A stretch of DNA of 14,479 nt from Alphaproteobacteria bacterium (GCA_018828205.1 JAHJWA010000051.1:1-14479); one strand, 5' to 3'. Shown: positions 7,324-14,356, counted from the first letter of the stretch. A program made the numbers and translations. The notes: generated by a model from the sequence alone, not told the origin.

Positions 7324-9375
7324 TCATGTCTCAATCAGCTTGTGAGCGCGAAGGGCCGCTAACACCGCGTTCACCCGTGTGATCGCCGAAGCCGCATCGG
7401 TCGCATTGGAAATTGCCGCCTGGCGCGGACCCACGATCCCGTAATTGCCGAGATCAGCGGTCCTGGTGAACTTGATCGAGCGAATCTTGATGTCGCTCTC
7501 GCCTGGATCGTCATTGAGGCGCCTGAAATAGAGCCCCATGTTCCCAGATGCAGGAGCGGTGAAGGTGTAGAATATCCGGCTTTCTGTCGTGGTCAGGACA
7601 TAGTTCACCAGGGCCGAGCCGCCCGAGCCGGTTTGATGCCCGACCCGGAGAGTATCGCTGCCAACTACTGTTTTTGCCAAAATCTCGGCTACATATTCCG
7701 TGGACGGCTCAAGCCAGTCAGGCATGTTCATTTCAAAGCTACTGGTAAAGCCCTTCTTGAACAGAAAGCCGTCATGCTTCTGCATGAGAAACGCCCGCGC
7801 CCCGTTGGTATTCAATCGGGTTCCGAACTGCCCAAGGTTGCTACCGCTGACCGTCAGGCTTTTCTGAACTGTTGATTCAAAGCCGTCCCAATCCCCAAAG
7901 ATAGCGCCCCTGAGCGTCCACTTCGTCGGGTTTGCATCGTTGACCCGCAGCGGGAAGGAGTCGATATTGTTGCCGTCGCCATCCACGATGAGAATGCCGG
8001 GCGAGCTGGCGGTCGCGCCGGTTGTGCCAACGTCGATAATATCGGCATAGGTCCGCCCCGTTGACTGCAAACGGTAGCGGTATTCGGTCGCATAGGTGTG
8101 ACCGTCGATGCGGTTGTAATGCGACACAACCGAATGCGCGCCACTCGGCCCCTGCCCGTTGAATATCGGCTGATCGACCGTCGAATGGTCGAGAAACCCC
8201 TTAACGGTAGCGGAGCTGCCATCGCGCCCCGGAACATGCTCCAGGTAGTTATACATCACTCGCGAATGGCGACCGCTAGACTTGATATAGATTCCGTCCG
8301 TGCTGGTCATGTCCAACACGTCATTGTGGAAGATCAAATTCTCAGAGCCGTGCGTGTGGGTTCCAACATCCAGAATGTGATAGGACTTCGCAAGGAGGCT
8401 GCGGTTATTCCAAACCGTGTTGAGGTCGCAAGACCACAGCAAAATGTTGATGTTGAAACCCGAGATAAAGGTGTTCGTCACCATGCCATCGAAGCAGCGG
8501 GTCATCGACAGCCCTATCCCGGTTCCCTGCACCCTCGGCAGCAGAACACAGCCGTTGATGATCGCGCGCTGGATAGGAGGGCAGTTGACGGTAGCCCCGG
8601 AGTCCCCGATTATGGCGGTGTTTTCATCATTAAGCCGGATCGGGTAATCCGCCTTGATCTCCATGTCGTAAAATTCTGGCCCCTTGACCCCTGCGGTCGA
8701 AGTGTCCTCAGTGTAGAGAAAGCAGGCCCCGCCAACATCGGGGTTTGAAACCTTGGTTTTCGGATCTGAGGAGTTGAAGACGCTGCCGCCTTTGCCGATG
8801 AAAACTTGCCCACGCGGGACCTGGAAGTCTTTGCAGACGAATGCTCCATCGGGCAGGTGGACAACGCGCGATGCGGCACAGGCCTTCTCAAAGGCAACCG
8901 TGTGGTCGGTGGTCATGTCCTCGGTGATGAAATCGAGGAGGTTGACGAAATCCGCGTTCTTCTCAGCCTGCAGTCGCGCCGCCGCGCCCTCTGCGTTTAG
9001 CTTTGTTGCCAGCAGCGCCGCGCCCTTGTCGGCGTCGCCGGAGGCGAGGGCTGCGGTGGTGGCGAGAGATGCCGCAACAATCGAGCTGCCGGAGGTCCGC
9101 TGATAGCGGGTGTAGGTCTCGGGCGTAGTACCAAGCGGGACGCGGAAGAACTGGCCTTCGGTGGTCGCAGCTTCGCCCGCCGCCTGGCTGGCGTAAGCCG
9201 GGCCAGAGAACTCTTCGGCGAAGCTAGCACTGTCCTCGGCGCGGTCGGCTTGGGTTTCCGAGCGGTCGGCCTGGTCCTGTGCTCGGCTCGCCTGCCGCCC
9301 GGCTTGGACCACATCGTGACCAAAGCTGATAGGGACCACATTGTCGCCAGCAAGGCGGATCGTAACAGTCGGCAT
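7324..9375 (-). CDS. Phage tailspike/fibre with right-handed beta-helix (pectate-lyase-like)
   Basis: A 683-residue structural protein, probably a receptor-binding spike that recognises or degrades a surface polysaccharide. The N-terminus holds three coiled-coil heptads (about 34-54: DQADRSE, TQADRAE, DSASFAE), then a fibre-like segment EGQFFRVPLGTTPETYTRYQ (73-92). A beta-helix-type region from about 145 to 480 opens with a pectate-lyase-superfamily segment (FVNLLDFITEDMTTDHTVAF, then VVHLPDG and a repeated Asn/Gly/Val pattern). A probable beta-sandwich carbohydrate-binding region spans about 525-650, followed by a short C-terminal helix (NATDAASAITRVNAVLAALR). No catalytic residues can be assigned. 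ATG 9375 has GAGG 8 bases upstream. GC content is lower than in its neighbours, suggesting separate acquisition. It directly follows the capsid gene with no tail genes between, and ends close to the att site. Confidence 0.8.
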   Translation of the reverse strand: MPTVTIRLAGDNVVPISFGHDVVQAGRQASRAQDQADRSETQADRAEDSASFAEEFSGPAYASQAAGEAATTEGQFFRVPLGTTPETYTRYQRTSGSSIVAASLATTAALASGDADKGAALLATKLNAEGAAARLQAEKNADFVNLLDFITEDMTTDHTVAFEKACAASRVVHLPDGAFVCKDFQVPRGQVFIGKGGSVFNSSDPKTKVSNPDVGGACFLYTEDTSTAGVKGPEFYDMEIKADYPIRLNDENTAIIGDSGATVNCPPIQRAIINGCVLLPRVQGTGIGLSMTRCFDGMVTNTFISGFNINILLWSCDLNTVWNNRSLLAKSYHILDVGTHTHGSENLIFHNDVLDMTSTDGIYIKSSGRHSRVMYNYLEHVPGRDGSSATVKGFLDHSTVDQPIFNGQGPSGAHSVVSHYNRIDGHTYATEYRYRLQSTGRTYADIIDVGTTGATASSPGILIVDGDGNNIDSFPLRVNDANPTKWTLRGAIFGDWDGFESTVQKSLTVSGSNLGQFGTRLNTNGARAFLMQKHDGFLFKKGFTSSFEMNMPDWLEPSTEYVAEILAKTVVGSDTLRVGHQTGSGGSALVNYVLTTTESRIFYTFTAPASGNMGLYFRRLNDDPGESDIKIRSIKFTRTADLGNYGIVGPRQAAISNATDAASAITRVNAVLAALRAHKLIET

Positions 9376-9573
9376 AGCTTAGACCTCAAAGTTTGAACTG
9401 TGAATGCGGGAATTTTCGACCCATCCCGCTGTTGGCATTCCCAGCTTGGGAGCATTCCGGCTCCCCCCTGGGGGAGAGGGACGGACCAGAACCATGGCCC
9501 GCCCCTCCCTCAAGGAACCGCGACGGGGTGACTAATCCCGCCGCGCCTCCAGGCGACCTAAGCCGCCCGAAGC
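9376..9573. other. 198-bp gap between capsid and spike genes, with hairpins
   Basis: No convincing gene is seen. A GC-rich inverted repeat, CTCCCC-CCTG-GGGGAG (9461-9476), and a smaller TCCCA-GCT-TGGGA just before it (around 9439-9452) lie on the path of minus-strand transcription from capsid to spike. Neither has a T-run on the minus strand, so they could attenuate transcription or merely mark a junction. In an ordinary HK97-like phage, connector and tail genes would begin here. Confidence 0.55.
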
Positions 9574-10695
9574 TCATTCGGTGATGTTGCCAAAGTCGCC
9601 GTAGGTCAGCGCGGCTGCATTCTTCGGGGCCAAGGCCAGCCGTTCCTCAGCGAGGATGGCAACCAGGTTGCGAGTGAAGAAGTCCGCGTGTTCCGTCGAA
9701 ACCTCCACTCGCGGGGTCCAGCGATCATACAGGGTCGCGGCGCGGCGGAAGTTGCCGACCAGGAACTTGTCGATCTCCATTGCCTGGGTTGCCACGATGG
9801 GGAGCCCGAAGAGGACCGGGGCGACAGCGGTTGCAGGGTCGCCCAGGATATACTTTCCATCGGCATCCTTCAGCAGGCGCATCCGCATCCAGTCGGACGG
9901 GTGAACGATAATGCCATCCGCCGGCTCCTCCGCGATAGCGTTCTGCAGGATTGCCAGCGCCAGCGTGTCGAGCATGGTTTCCGTGCCAGCCGGATCGAAC
10001 GGAGCAGCATAGGCCGTCGCGTTCGTAATCAGCCCGTCGAGGTTCTCGCCGGTCCCGCTGCCCGTCAGCAACTGCTCCTCTTCCTTCAGCGCGAGGCCGT
10101 AGAGCAGTTCGGTATCGATCGTGTCGCGAAGCTGAGGGGCGTCCTCGAGGATCTGGCGCGAGGCAGGAACGAAGTGCGCGATGACCTTGGGGGTCACCGT
10201 TTCCATCGTCCAGCCATAGGCGCTTTCGGGCTTCAGCGCGCCTTCTACCACCACATCCGCAGCATTGGTCCGGGTGGTCTGCTTCGGATATTCCACCGAG
10301 CCGCTCGAGATGCTGACAGTCGGCAGGAGGTCGCGAACGCGCATCCGGCGCTGCGGCAGGTTGTTCAATGCGTCGCGATAGGCGGGATTGCCCAGCGGTC
10401 CGCCAGAGGTCGCGCCGGTGGTGACGGTTGCTTTAACGTCGAGGCGAAAGCGAGCGGGCGAAGAATGGTTCTCCGAAAAGGCCTTCAGTCCGTCGCTATC
10501 GACAAACTGCTCGCCCCAGCTTTTCTCCCGATATTCGCCACCGCCGTGGAAGTCGCTGCGTGCCATCTTCTGCTCGAGATCAAACAGGATTCCCTCGGTC
10601 GTATTGGCCTTCTTCAGAGCGTCCTGCACATCGGCATTCAGCTTGCTGAACTGGGTTTCCACCGCGTCGGTGAAATCTTTGGTCAGTGCGTTCAT
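9574..10695 (-). CDS. HK97-fold major capsid protein
   Basis: Structural subunit of an icosahedral head, 373 residues, close to the 385 of HK97 gp5. The N-terminal ~75 residues are helical and charged (DFTDAVETQFSKLNADVQ) and fit the delta/scaffold domain removed by the protease. An E-loop region follows, then a P-domain spine helix (SRQILEDAPQLRDTIDTEL) and the family segment ALKEEEQLLTGSGTGENLDG. The A-domain contains GKYILG and LFGLPIVATQAM, and the C-terminus carries NLVAILAEERLALAP. I chose ATG 10695 (MNALTKDF), which has AGGAAGGAA just upstream; the TTG two codons earlier is less likely. The start is two bases after the protease stop, the normal protease-capsid pairing, so translation is probably coupled. 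The gene is intact. Confidence 0.93.
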   Translation of the reverse strand: MNALTKDFTDAVETQFSKLNADVQDALKKANTTEGILFDLEQKMARSDFHGGGEYREKSWGEQFVDSDGLKAFSENHSSPARFRLDVKATVTTGATSGGPLGNPAYRDALNNLPQRRMRVRDLLPTVSISSGSVEYPKQTTRTNAADVVVEGALKPESAYGWTMETVTPKVIAHFVPASRQILEDAPQLRDTIDTELLYGLALKEEEQLLTGSGTGENLDGLITNATAYAAPFDPAGTETMLDTLALAILQNAIAEEPADGIIVHPSDWMRMRLLKDADGKYILGDPATAVAPVLFGLPIVATQAMEIDKFLVGNFRRAATLYDRWTPRVEVSTEHADFFTRNLVAILAEERLALAPKNAAALTYGDFGNITE

Positions 10696-10697
10696 TT

Positions 10698-11342
10698 TCA
10701 ATTCCTTCCTAGGGCCGCGATCCGCGCGGCGCTTGTGTTGAGTATCGCGCGGATTTCAGCCTCGGCTTCCGCGTCATCGTCAGAGTCGTTGATTGCTTTC
10801 CAGGCGAAGCCCGCCGCTGCCTTGGCCTTCCGGCCGGAAACCCCGGCTTCCTTCAAAAGCTCGGCAATATCGCCCGCGCTGGTGATGGCCTTGATGGCAG
10901 AGACATGGGTGTTCGGATTGCTGGGGACCGTCACAAGGCTTCCCTCGATCAGGTCCAGGTCGAGCAGGTGGTTTTCGCCAGTCTGCCGATCCAACTGCGC
11001 CTGCTTTGTCCGGTAGCCAATCGACAGGCCGGTTAGCGCCCCGTCCTTGGCCAAGGCGTAGGCCTCTTGGGCATCGCGGGTTTGCAGCGACAGCGAACCT
11101 TTGACGTAGAGCCCTTCGCCCCGCTCCTGAAATTCCTTCCAGGCGCCCACAGGACGGCGGAGATCGTGATGCAAAAGCATGGGGAGGGGTTTGCCGCCGC
11201 GTTCGGCCAGAGTGCGCGAGAAGGCCTTGCTGCCAATCACATCGCCGTGACTGTCAACATTGCCGAAGCCCGCCAGCAAGCCCTCGATTGAGCCGCTTTC
11301 GGACAGTTGCTTAATTTCGAACGGGGAGCCCGCGTAGTCCAT
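10698..11342 (-). CDS. HK97-type prohead (maturation) protease, peptidase family S78
   Basis: Serine protease that cleaves the scaffold domains of the capsid protein and itself during head maturation. The 214 residues show the family layout: GLLAGFGNVDSHGDVIGSKA near the N-terminus, then LPMLLHHDLRRPVGAW with catalytic-candidate His58 or His59, then LTGLSIGY with catalytic-candidate Ser107, then DLIEGSLVTVPSNPN with Glu133. The tail after about residue 150 is charged and Ala-rich (NDSDDDAEAEAEIRAIL) and could serve as a scaffold or autocleavage segment. I chose ATG 11342, with AAGG 8 bases upstream, over the GTG at 11351. The capsid gene follows after two bases. The 5' leader holds several hairpins (11361-11438). 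No portal gene precedes it, unlike most HK97-like phages. Confidence 0.92.
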   Translation of the reverse strand: MDYAGSPFEIKQLSESGSIEGLLAGFGNVDSHGDVIGSKAFSRTLAERGGKPLPMLLHHDLRRPVGAWKEFQERGEGLYVKGSLSLQTRDAQEAYALAKDGALTGLSIGYRTKQAQLDRQTGENHLLDLDLIEGSLVTVPSNPNTHVSAIKAITSAGDIAELLKEAGVSGRKAKAAAGFAWKAINDSDDDAEAEAEIRAILNTSAARIAALGRN

Positions 11343-11360
11343 TAGACGCACCTTAGCTGT

Positions 11361-11375
11361 CGGGCAAAACGCCCG
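11361..11375. other. Leader hairpin before the protease gene (CGGGC-AAAAC-GCCCG)
   Basis: A perfect 5-bp GC stem with a 5-base loop, 19-33 bases upstream of the protease ATG on the minus strand. On the RNA the loop is GTTTT. It lacks a following T-run, so it is not a classical terminator; it might affect translation of the protease-capsid pair. Confidence 0.5.
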
Positions 11376-11390
11376 GTTTCAGCCAATCTG

Positions 11391-11438
11391 CGCGGACAGC
11401 CGCGGGAAGGATTGGTGTCTCGGCGTGGACAGCCACGC
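11391..11438. repeat. Two tandem hairpins with the same GG-ACAG-CC top
   Basis: Hairpin A is CGCGG-ACAG-CCGCG (11391-11404), and hairpin B is GCGTGG-ACAG-CCACGC (11423-11438). The loops and closing pairs are identical. One stem position is C-G in A and T-A in B, a compensated change, which argues that the structure matters. Read on the minus strand the loops are CTGT. The complementary hexamer GCTGTC also occurs at 11356-11361 and 11451-11456, flanking the pair, so alternative pairings are possible. The hairpins lie in the 124-bp gap before the prohead protease gene. Confidence 0.65.
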
Positions 11439-11475
11439 ATCGACATCCCCGCTGTCGCACAAATCGGCGCGGAAG

Positions 11476-11721
11476 TCAAGGCCTTTGAAGCTCGCGAACC
11501 AGCTCAGCCTGGCGCTCAAACCAGGGCGCCACAGCCACCGGCCCCGCCGTGCAGGTGATGAGGTCCGCCACCGCCGATCCCATGCCCGCCAGTAATTCCG
11601 CGTTCGACACGCCCTCGCGCGCCAGCAGGTTCAATTCAGCGATCACAGCGTGCTGGACGCGCTCGGCTCGGTCCTGTTGCTCTTTGGTGGGCATGGGATA
11701 ATCCTTCCGGTTGTTGTTCAT
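11476..11721 (-). CDS. Small protein of unknown function (81 aa)
   Basis: I do not recognise this protein. It is 81 residues if translation begins at ATG 11721 (GGAG 7 bases upstream), or 72 if it begins at ATG 11694 (MPTKEQQDRAERVQ, AAGGA 7 bases upstream); both sites are plausible. The sequence is mostly helical: AERVQHAVIAELNLLAREGV, then a hydrophobic stretch around AVADLITCTAGPVAVAPWF, and a charged end (ERQAELVREL). It is too short and polar for a clear membrane protein. It lies between the HNH-66 aa pair and the prohead protease, where terminase and portal genes are normally found, so a packaging or head-assembly role is conceivable but unsupported. Confidence 0.7.
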   Translation of the reverse strand: MNNNRKDYPMPTKEQQDRAERVQHAVIAELNLLAREGVSNAELLAGMGSAVADLITCTAGPVAVAPWFERQAELVRELQRP

Positions 11722-11897
11722 GTCATTGCTCCGTTGGTTGCTTTGTTAATTCGCACGCGCAGAAATTCGACTACCCCACCGCGTTCCGGGTTTTAGATCG
11801 GCTAGGGAATTGACCCCCGCCCCCTCGCGCGCGGGCGCGCGGGCGAATGCCTGTGTTAGCAATGTAGGACGCTTTCCCACCCGCTACCGCGCTCCCT
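11722..11897. other. 176-bp non-coding gap with a GC-rich palindromic tract
   Basis: No gene is seen on either strand. The tract at 11811-11846 is almost pure G/C and contains CGCGC-GCGGGC-GCGCG (11826-11841) inside an outer TCGC...GCGA. The rest has no clear promoter or terminator. In HK97-like phages and cos-type satellites the packaging site lies near HNH and the small terminase gene, so this gap is where a cos-like site might be sought; that is inference from position only. Confidence 0.5.
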
Positions 11898-12098
11898 TTA
11901 CTGTCGAGTGTTCACCTCCCCCGGGACCAGCAGGCTGTTCTTCACCACATCGCAGGTGGCCAGCAGGACAGCCTTCGTCGTTTCGAATGCGCCCTCACGA
12001 ACCTGGTCGGCATAGCCACCGACATCGATCCACTTGGCTTCCATTTCGTCGCGAACGATCTTGCGGATCCGCTCTTCAAGCTTCTGGTCTTCGGTCAT
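11898..12098 (-). CDS. Small acidic protein of unknown function (66 aa)
   Basis: I do not recognise this protein. I start it at ATG 12098 (MTEDQKLEERIRKIVRDEME), with AGGA 7 bases upstream; the ATG at 12125 would add nine residues lying inside the HNH gene. The stop of HNH (12100-12102) lies one base before this start, so the two are probably translated together. The N-terminal half is a charged amphipathic helix, and the rest (GAFETTKAVLLATCDVV) may form a second helix. There is no Cys/His zinc motif and no membrane segment. Its constant closeness to HNH suggests a partner or packaging accessory, which cannot be tested from the sequence alone. Confidence 0.7.
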   Translation of the reverse strand: MTEDQKLEERIRKIVRDEMEAKWIDVGGYADQVREGAFETTKAVLLATCDVVKNSLLVPGEVNTRQ

Positions 12099-12099
12099 G

Positions 12100-12447
12100 T
12101 CAGTTTCCTTCGGTTGGCCAGCCATCGAGGCCGATTGCGCGCTTCACCCGCCTGCCATTGTCGCGCGCGGTTTTGTCCTGGTGGCAGGGGTCACAGATTG
12201 TCTGGAGGTTGTCTGGGCTGTCGGTGCCGCCCTGCGCCTTGGGCCGGATATGATCGACCTGGTTGCCAACGGTGACGCGGCCCTTGGCCCTGCAGGGCTG
12301 GCAAAGGTGGCAGTCGCGCTCGAGGATCTGCTTCCGCAGCTTCACCCAGGCAGAGCCGTAGCCTTGCTGGTGACGGGTCTTGCCGCCTTTGTCCCAAGAC
12401 CGCTTCTTCGGACCAGGGGCATTCCAGTCGTGTTCAAGCTCGCTCAT
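12100..12447 (-). CDS. HNH endonuclease (phage packaging type)
   Basis: A 115-residue nuclease with the classical HNH ribbon: C46-x2-C49, then Q-V-D65-H66-I with metal/catalytic His66, G-G-T-D-S-P-D-N80, and C85-x2-C88-H89 ending the zinc ribbon. The N-terminus is basic (KKRSWDKGGKTRHQQ). In many cos-type phages a small HNH protein sits beside the terminase genes and stimulates specific DNA cleavage during packaging; free homing endonucleases look similar. Here it sits beside the AAA+ ATPase, with no terminase adjacent. ATG 12447 is preceded by GAGGTGG and overlaps the ATPase stop by 14 bases; its own stop nearly abuts the 66-aa gene. All key residues are present. Confidence 0.92.
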   Translation of the reverse strand: MSELEHDWNAPGPKKRSWDKGGKTRHQQGYGSAWVKLRKQILERDCHLCQPCRAKGRVTVGNQVDHIRPKAQGGTDSPDNLQTICDPCHQDKTARDNGRRVKRAIGLDGWPTEGN

Positions 12448-13822
12448 TTTCCACCTCGCTTTCGCTGGCTTCAGTCAGTCCACCACCACCACCACCCACC
12501 TTTAAGAAGGTGGTGGTGGAATGGTGTTCTGGGGGGACAGCGACCCCCACCTTTTCCACTTTTTCCACCCCACTTTGGGAGGTGGAAAGGGTGGTAGGAT
12601 CGACCCATTCGCCGACAATGAGATAGGGCCGTTCGCGCTTGCCATCGTGCCGCCGCTCGACCTTCAGAGCGCCGTTATGCTTCCAAGTCCGGATCAGCGA
12701 TTTGACCCGTTCCTTTTGCGCGCGGTCCTCGAGGTCGAAGCCGAGAGTCTCAGCGACCGCGCTGCCGGCCCAGTCCTTGGACTGGACGTTCTCGGCAAAG
12801 GCGCCCGCATCGATCGCCAACTGGACGTTGTAGAGGTCTCGGGTGTTGAGCCCGTCGAACGGATCGGGCGGGGTCCAGTGTGTGGCCGCGCCAACGTGGT
12901 CGGAAGGTTGGAGCCCGTCGCCATTGCCAAGGTCCACCGATTCCAGCTTCATCCACCAGGCATTTTCCGGCGGGGCGCGGTTCGGCTTGTCGTCATCCAC
13001 CCGGATGATCGTGCGGCGCTCGGCCTTTTCGGTGATGCCAAACCGCTCGGCCTCTTCGTTCGACATCGGGTTGAGAACCAGGGTCGAGCGCGCCGCATTG
13101 ATTAGCGCCACAGCGCCGCGGCTATCCTCTGCCCGAACCTCACGCCCGCCCATCTTCTTGGTATGGTGAACCAGGACAATCGAGCATTGCGTCTCGGACG
13201 CCAGCCGCTTCCACCGCTTCGCCACCTTGTCGATCAGGACGTTCGCGTTTTCGTCGATCTCATGGCTTGAAACGAAAGGATCGACTGTCAGCACATCGAT
13301 CCCGCGCGCCTCGATCTCCGCCTTCAGGTTCGCATAGACCGGCTCGACAATCTCCAGCCCCCGCTCAACCTCGATTGCAGTGCAAAGCCGCTGGTCGAGC
13401 CCGCTATCGACGTAGAGCCGCGAGCCGCAATCCTGAGGCCCTACAGCGTGTCTGAGGCTGCAGGCGGTAAACTGGCGGTCCAGTTCGGCGCGGTCGTCCT
13501 CGAGGTTCCAGAGCCAGACGGTGCAAGCGCCCTCGGGCAGGGCCTTGTCGAGGAAGTCTTGCCCGCTTGCCAGCGACAGCGCCACGCCAGCCGTGAAGGT
13601 CGATTTGCCCACCCCACCCGGGGCGACAATGGCAGTCACCTCGCCGCGAAGCAGCCAATGGCCAAATAGCCACCGGCGGCGCGGTATCTTAGCAGGGTCA
13701 GGCCACCCGAAAGGGGTTGCGCGGATCCTCTGGGTTTCGTCCGCATAGTCGCCGGTTTCGGGTTCGAAGCGATCCTCATTGACCCGCTCCAACTCGGCTA
13801 GCCGCTCTTGCCAATCAGGCAT
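12434..13822 (-). CDS. RepA-like AAA+ ATPase (hexameric helicase family, AAA_25 type)
   Basis: A RecA-fold ATPase of 462 residues, probably a replicative helicase or loader of the element. Walker A is A67-PGGVGK73-S74, the acidic box WNLEDDRAEL starts at 105, Walker B is IDVLTVD181-P, and LVHH220-TKK follows as in RepA/RSF1010-type helicases. The segment GAVALINAARSTLVLNP closes the core. The C-terminal third has a likely winged-helix region (TLGFDLEDRAQKERVKSLIR, then RTWKHNGALKVERR), then a low-complexity tail with a run of six Gly. No primase motif is visible. ATG 13822 has GGGAGG 6 bases upstream and overlaps the preceding gene by 8 bases; the 3' end overlaps HNH. The family often accompanies phage and satellite replication modules. 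Confidence 0.88.
   Translation of the reverse strand: MPDWQERLAELERVNEDRFEPETGDYADETQRIRATPFGWPDPAKIPRRRWLFGHWLLRGEVTAIVAPGGVGKSTFTAGVALSLASGQDFLDKALPEGACTVWLWNLEDDRAELDRQFTACSLRHAVGPQDCGSRLYVDSGLDQRLCTAIEVERGLEIVEPVYANLKAEIEARGIDVLTVDPFVSSHEIDENANVLIDKVAKRWKRLASETQCSIVLVHHTKKMGGREVRAEDSRGAVALINAARSTLVLNPMSNEEAERFGITEKAERRTIIRVDDDKPNRAPPENAWWMKLESVDLGNGDGLQPSDHVGAATHWTPPDPFDGLNTRDLYNVQLAIDAGAFAENVQSKDWAGSAVAETLGFDLEDRAQKERVKSLIRTWKHNGALKVERRHDGKRERPYLIVGEWVDPTTLSTSQSGVEKVEKVGVAVPPEHHSTTTFLKVGGGGGGLTEASESEVENERA
12482..12594. repeat. CCA/GGT-rich inverted repeats in the 3' end of the ATPase gene
   Basis: A CCACCACC-rich run reaching CACCTT (about 12482-12502) is nearly complementary to AAGGTGGTGGTGG (12507-12519), giving a long stem with one bulged base around a TAAG loop. 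A second imperfect pair, CCACCTTTTCCAC (12547-12559) and GGTGGAAAGGGTGG (12581-12594), follows. They encode the Gly-rich, VEKVEKVG-containing tail, so they may be simple codon-repeat expansion, or a structure acting on the downstream HNH gene. Confidence 0.6.
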
Positions 13823-14126
13823 GGGAAACCTCCCGCAACAGCAGGTCCATTTCTTCCACCTGCATGGCGGTGAGCATCAGCCGCTTCGACAGCAAGTTGA
13901 GCTTGTCCAGCCATTCCGCTGGCGCTTCGGCGTAGAGGTTCGGCGTGGCGTATTCGACCACCAGCCAGGCAAGCTGGCGGGCCGTGCCGCTTTCGGTGCT
14001 GGCGATCATGCCGCTGGCCGCATTGCGATAGGAGCGAAGCTTAGCGCGGCGCTCGTATTCCTCGGCAGGAATGCTGCCCAAGAAGGTGGTGATGTCGTCG
14101 GGTTTGATCGCGGTCAGAGCGTTCAT
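13815..14126 (-). CDS. Small early protein of unknown function (103 aa)
   Basis: I do not recognise this protein. I start it at ATG 14126 (MNALTAIKPDDITTFLGSIP), which overlaps the preceding stop in an ATGA and has GGAGG 8 bases upstream; an in-frame start at 14147 is less likely. The chain is soluble and mainly helical, with PAEEYERRAKLRSYRNAASG in the middle and a leucine-rich amphipathic C-terminus (LDKLNLLSKRLMLTAMQVEE). No DNA-binding or catalytic motif is evident. The stop overlaps the start of the RepA-like ATPase by 8 bases. This tight linkage makes a role in replication, such as a loader or accessory factor, a reasonable guess and no more. Confidence 0.75.
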   Translation of the reverse strand: MNALTAIKPDDITTFLGSIPAEEYERRAKLRSYRNAASGMIASTESGTARQLAWLVVEYATPNLYAEAPAEWLDKLNLLSKRLMLTAMQVEEMDLLLREVSHA

Positions 14127-14356
14127 GCCGCTGCCCTCCGCCTGCATTCCGGATGGACCGTGACAGGCAGGCCGCGCGGGTCGTCCTGCAAGCGCCGCAG
14201 CACGTTTGCGAGCGGACCCCGGATATCATCCAACCCGCCATCGATGGAAAAGCCGCCCAGCCTTACGACAGCGAAGTCACGGTCGATTTCACCGCCGGGG
14301 ATGACAACCAGAGCGCGAAGCGGGACGCGCGGCCACGGGATAAGGGTCGCGCTCAC
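14123..14356 (-). CDS. Small early protein of unknown function (77 aa)
   Basis: I do not recognise this protein. The start is a GTG at 14356 (MSATLIPWPRVPLRALVVIP), with a GGGGG run upstream; its first four bases, GTGA, also contain a stop for the frame before it. The end overlaps the next gene in an ATGA. Overlaps at both ends argue that it is translated although it is short. The middle (GGEIDRDFAVVRLGGFSIDG) looks beta-rich, followed by a helix DIRGPLANVLRRLQDD. It belongs to the presumed early/replication block with the 103-aa protein and the ATPase. Confidence 0.65.
   Translation of the reverse strand: MSATLIPWPRVPLRALVVIPGGEIDRDFAVVRLGGFSIDGGLDDIRGPLANVLRRLQDDPRGLPVTVHPECRRRAAA

Noticed and set aside
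9688..11016. 442-codon plus-strand frame
   Set aside because: Antisense shadow of the capsid and protease genes, both of which have clear family motifs.
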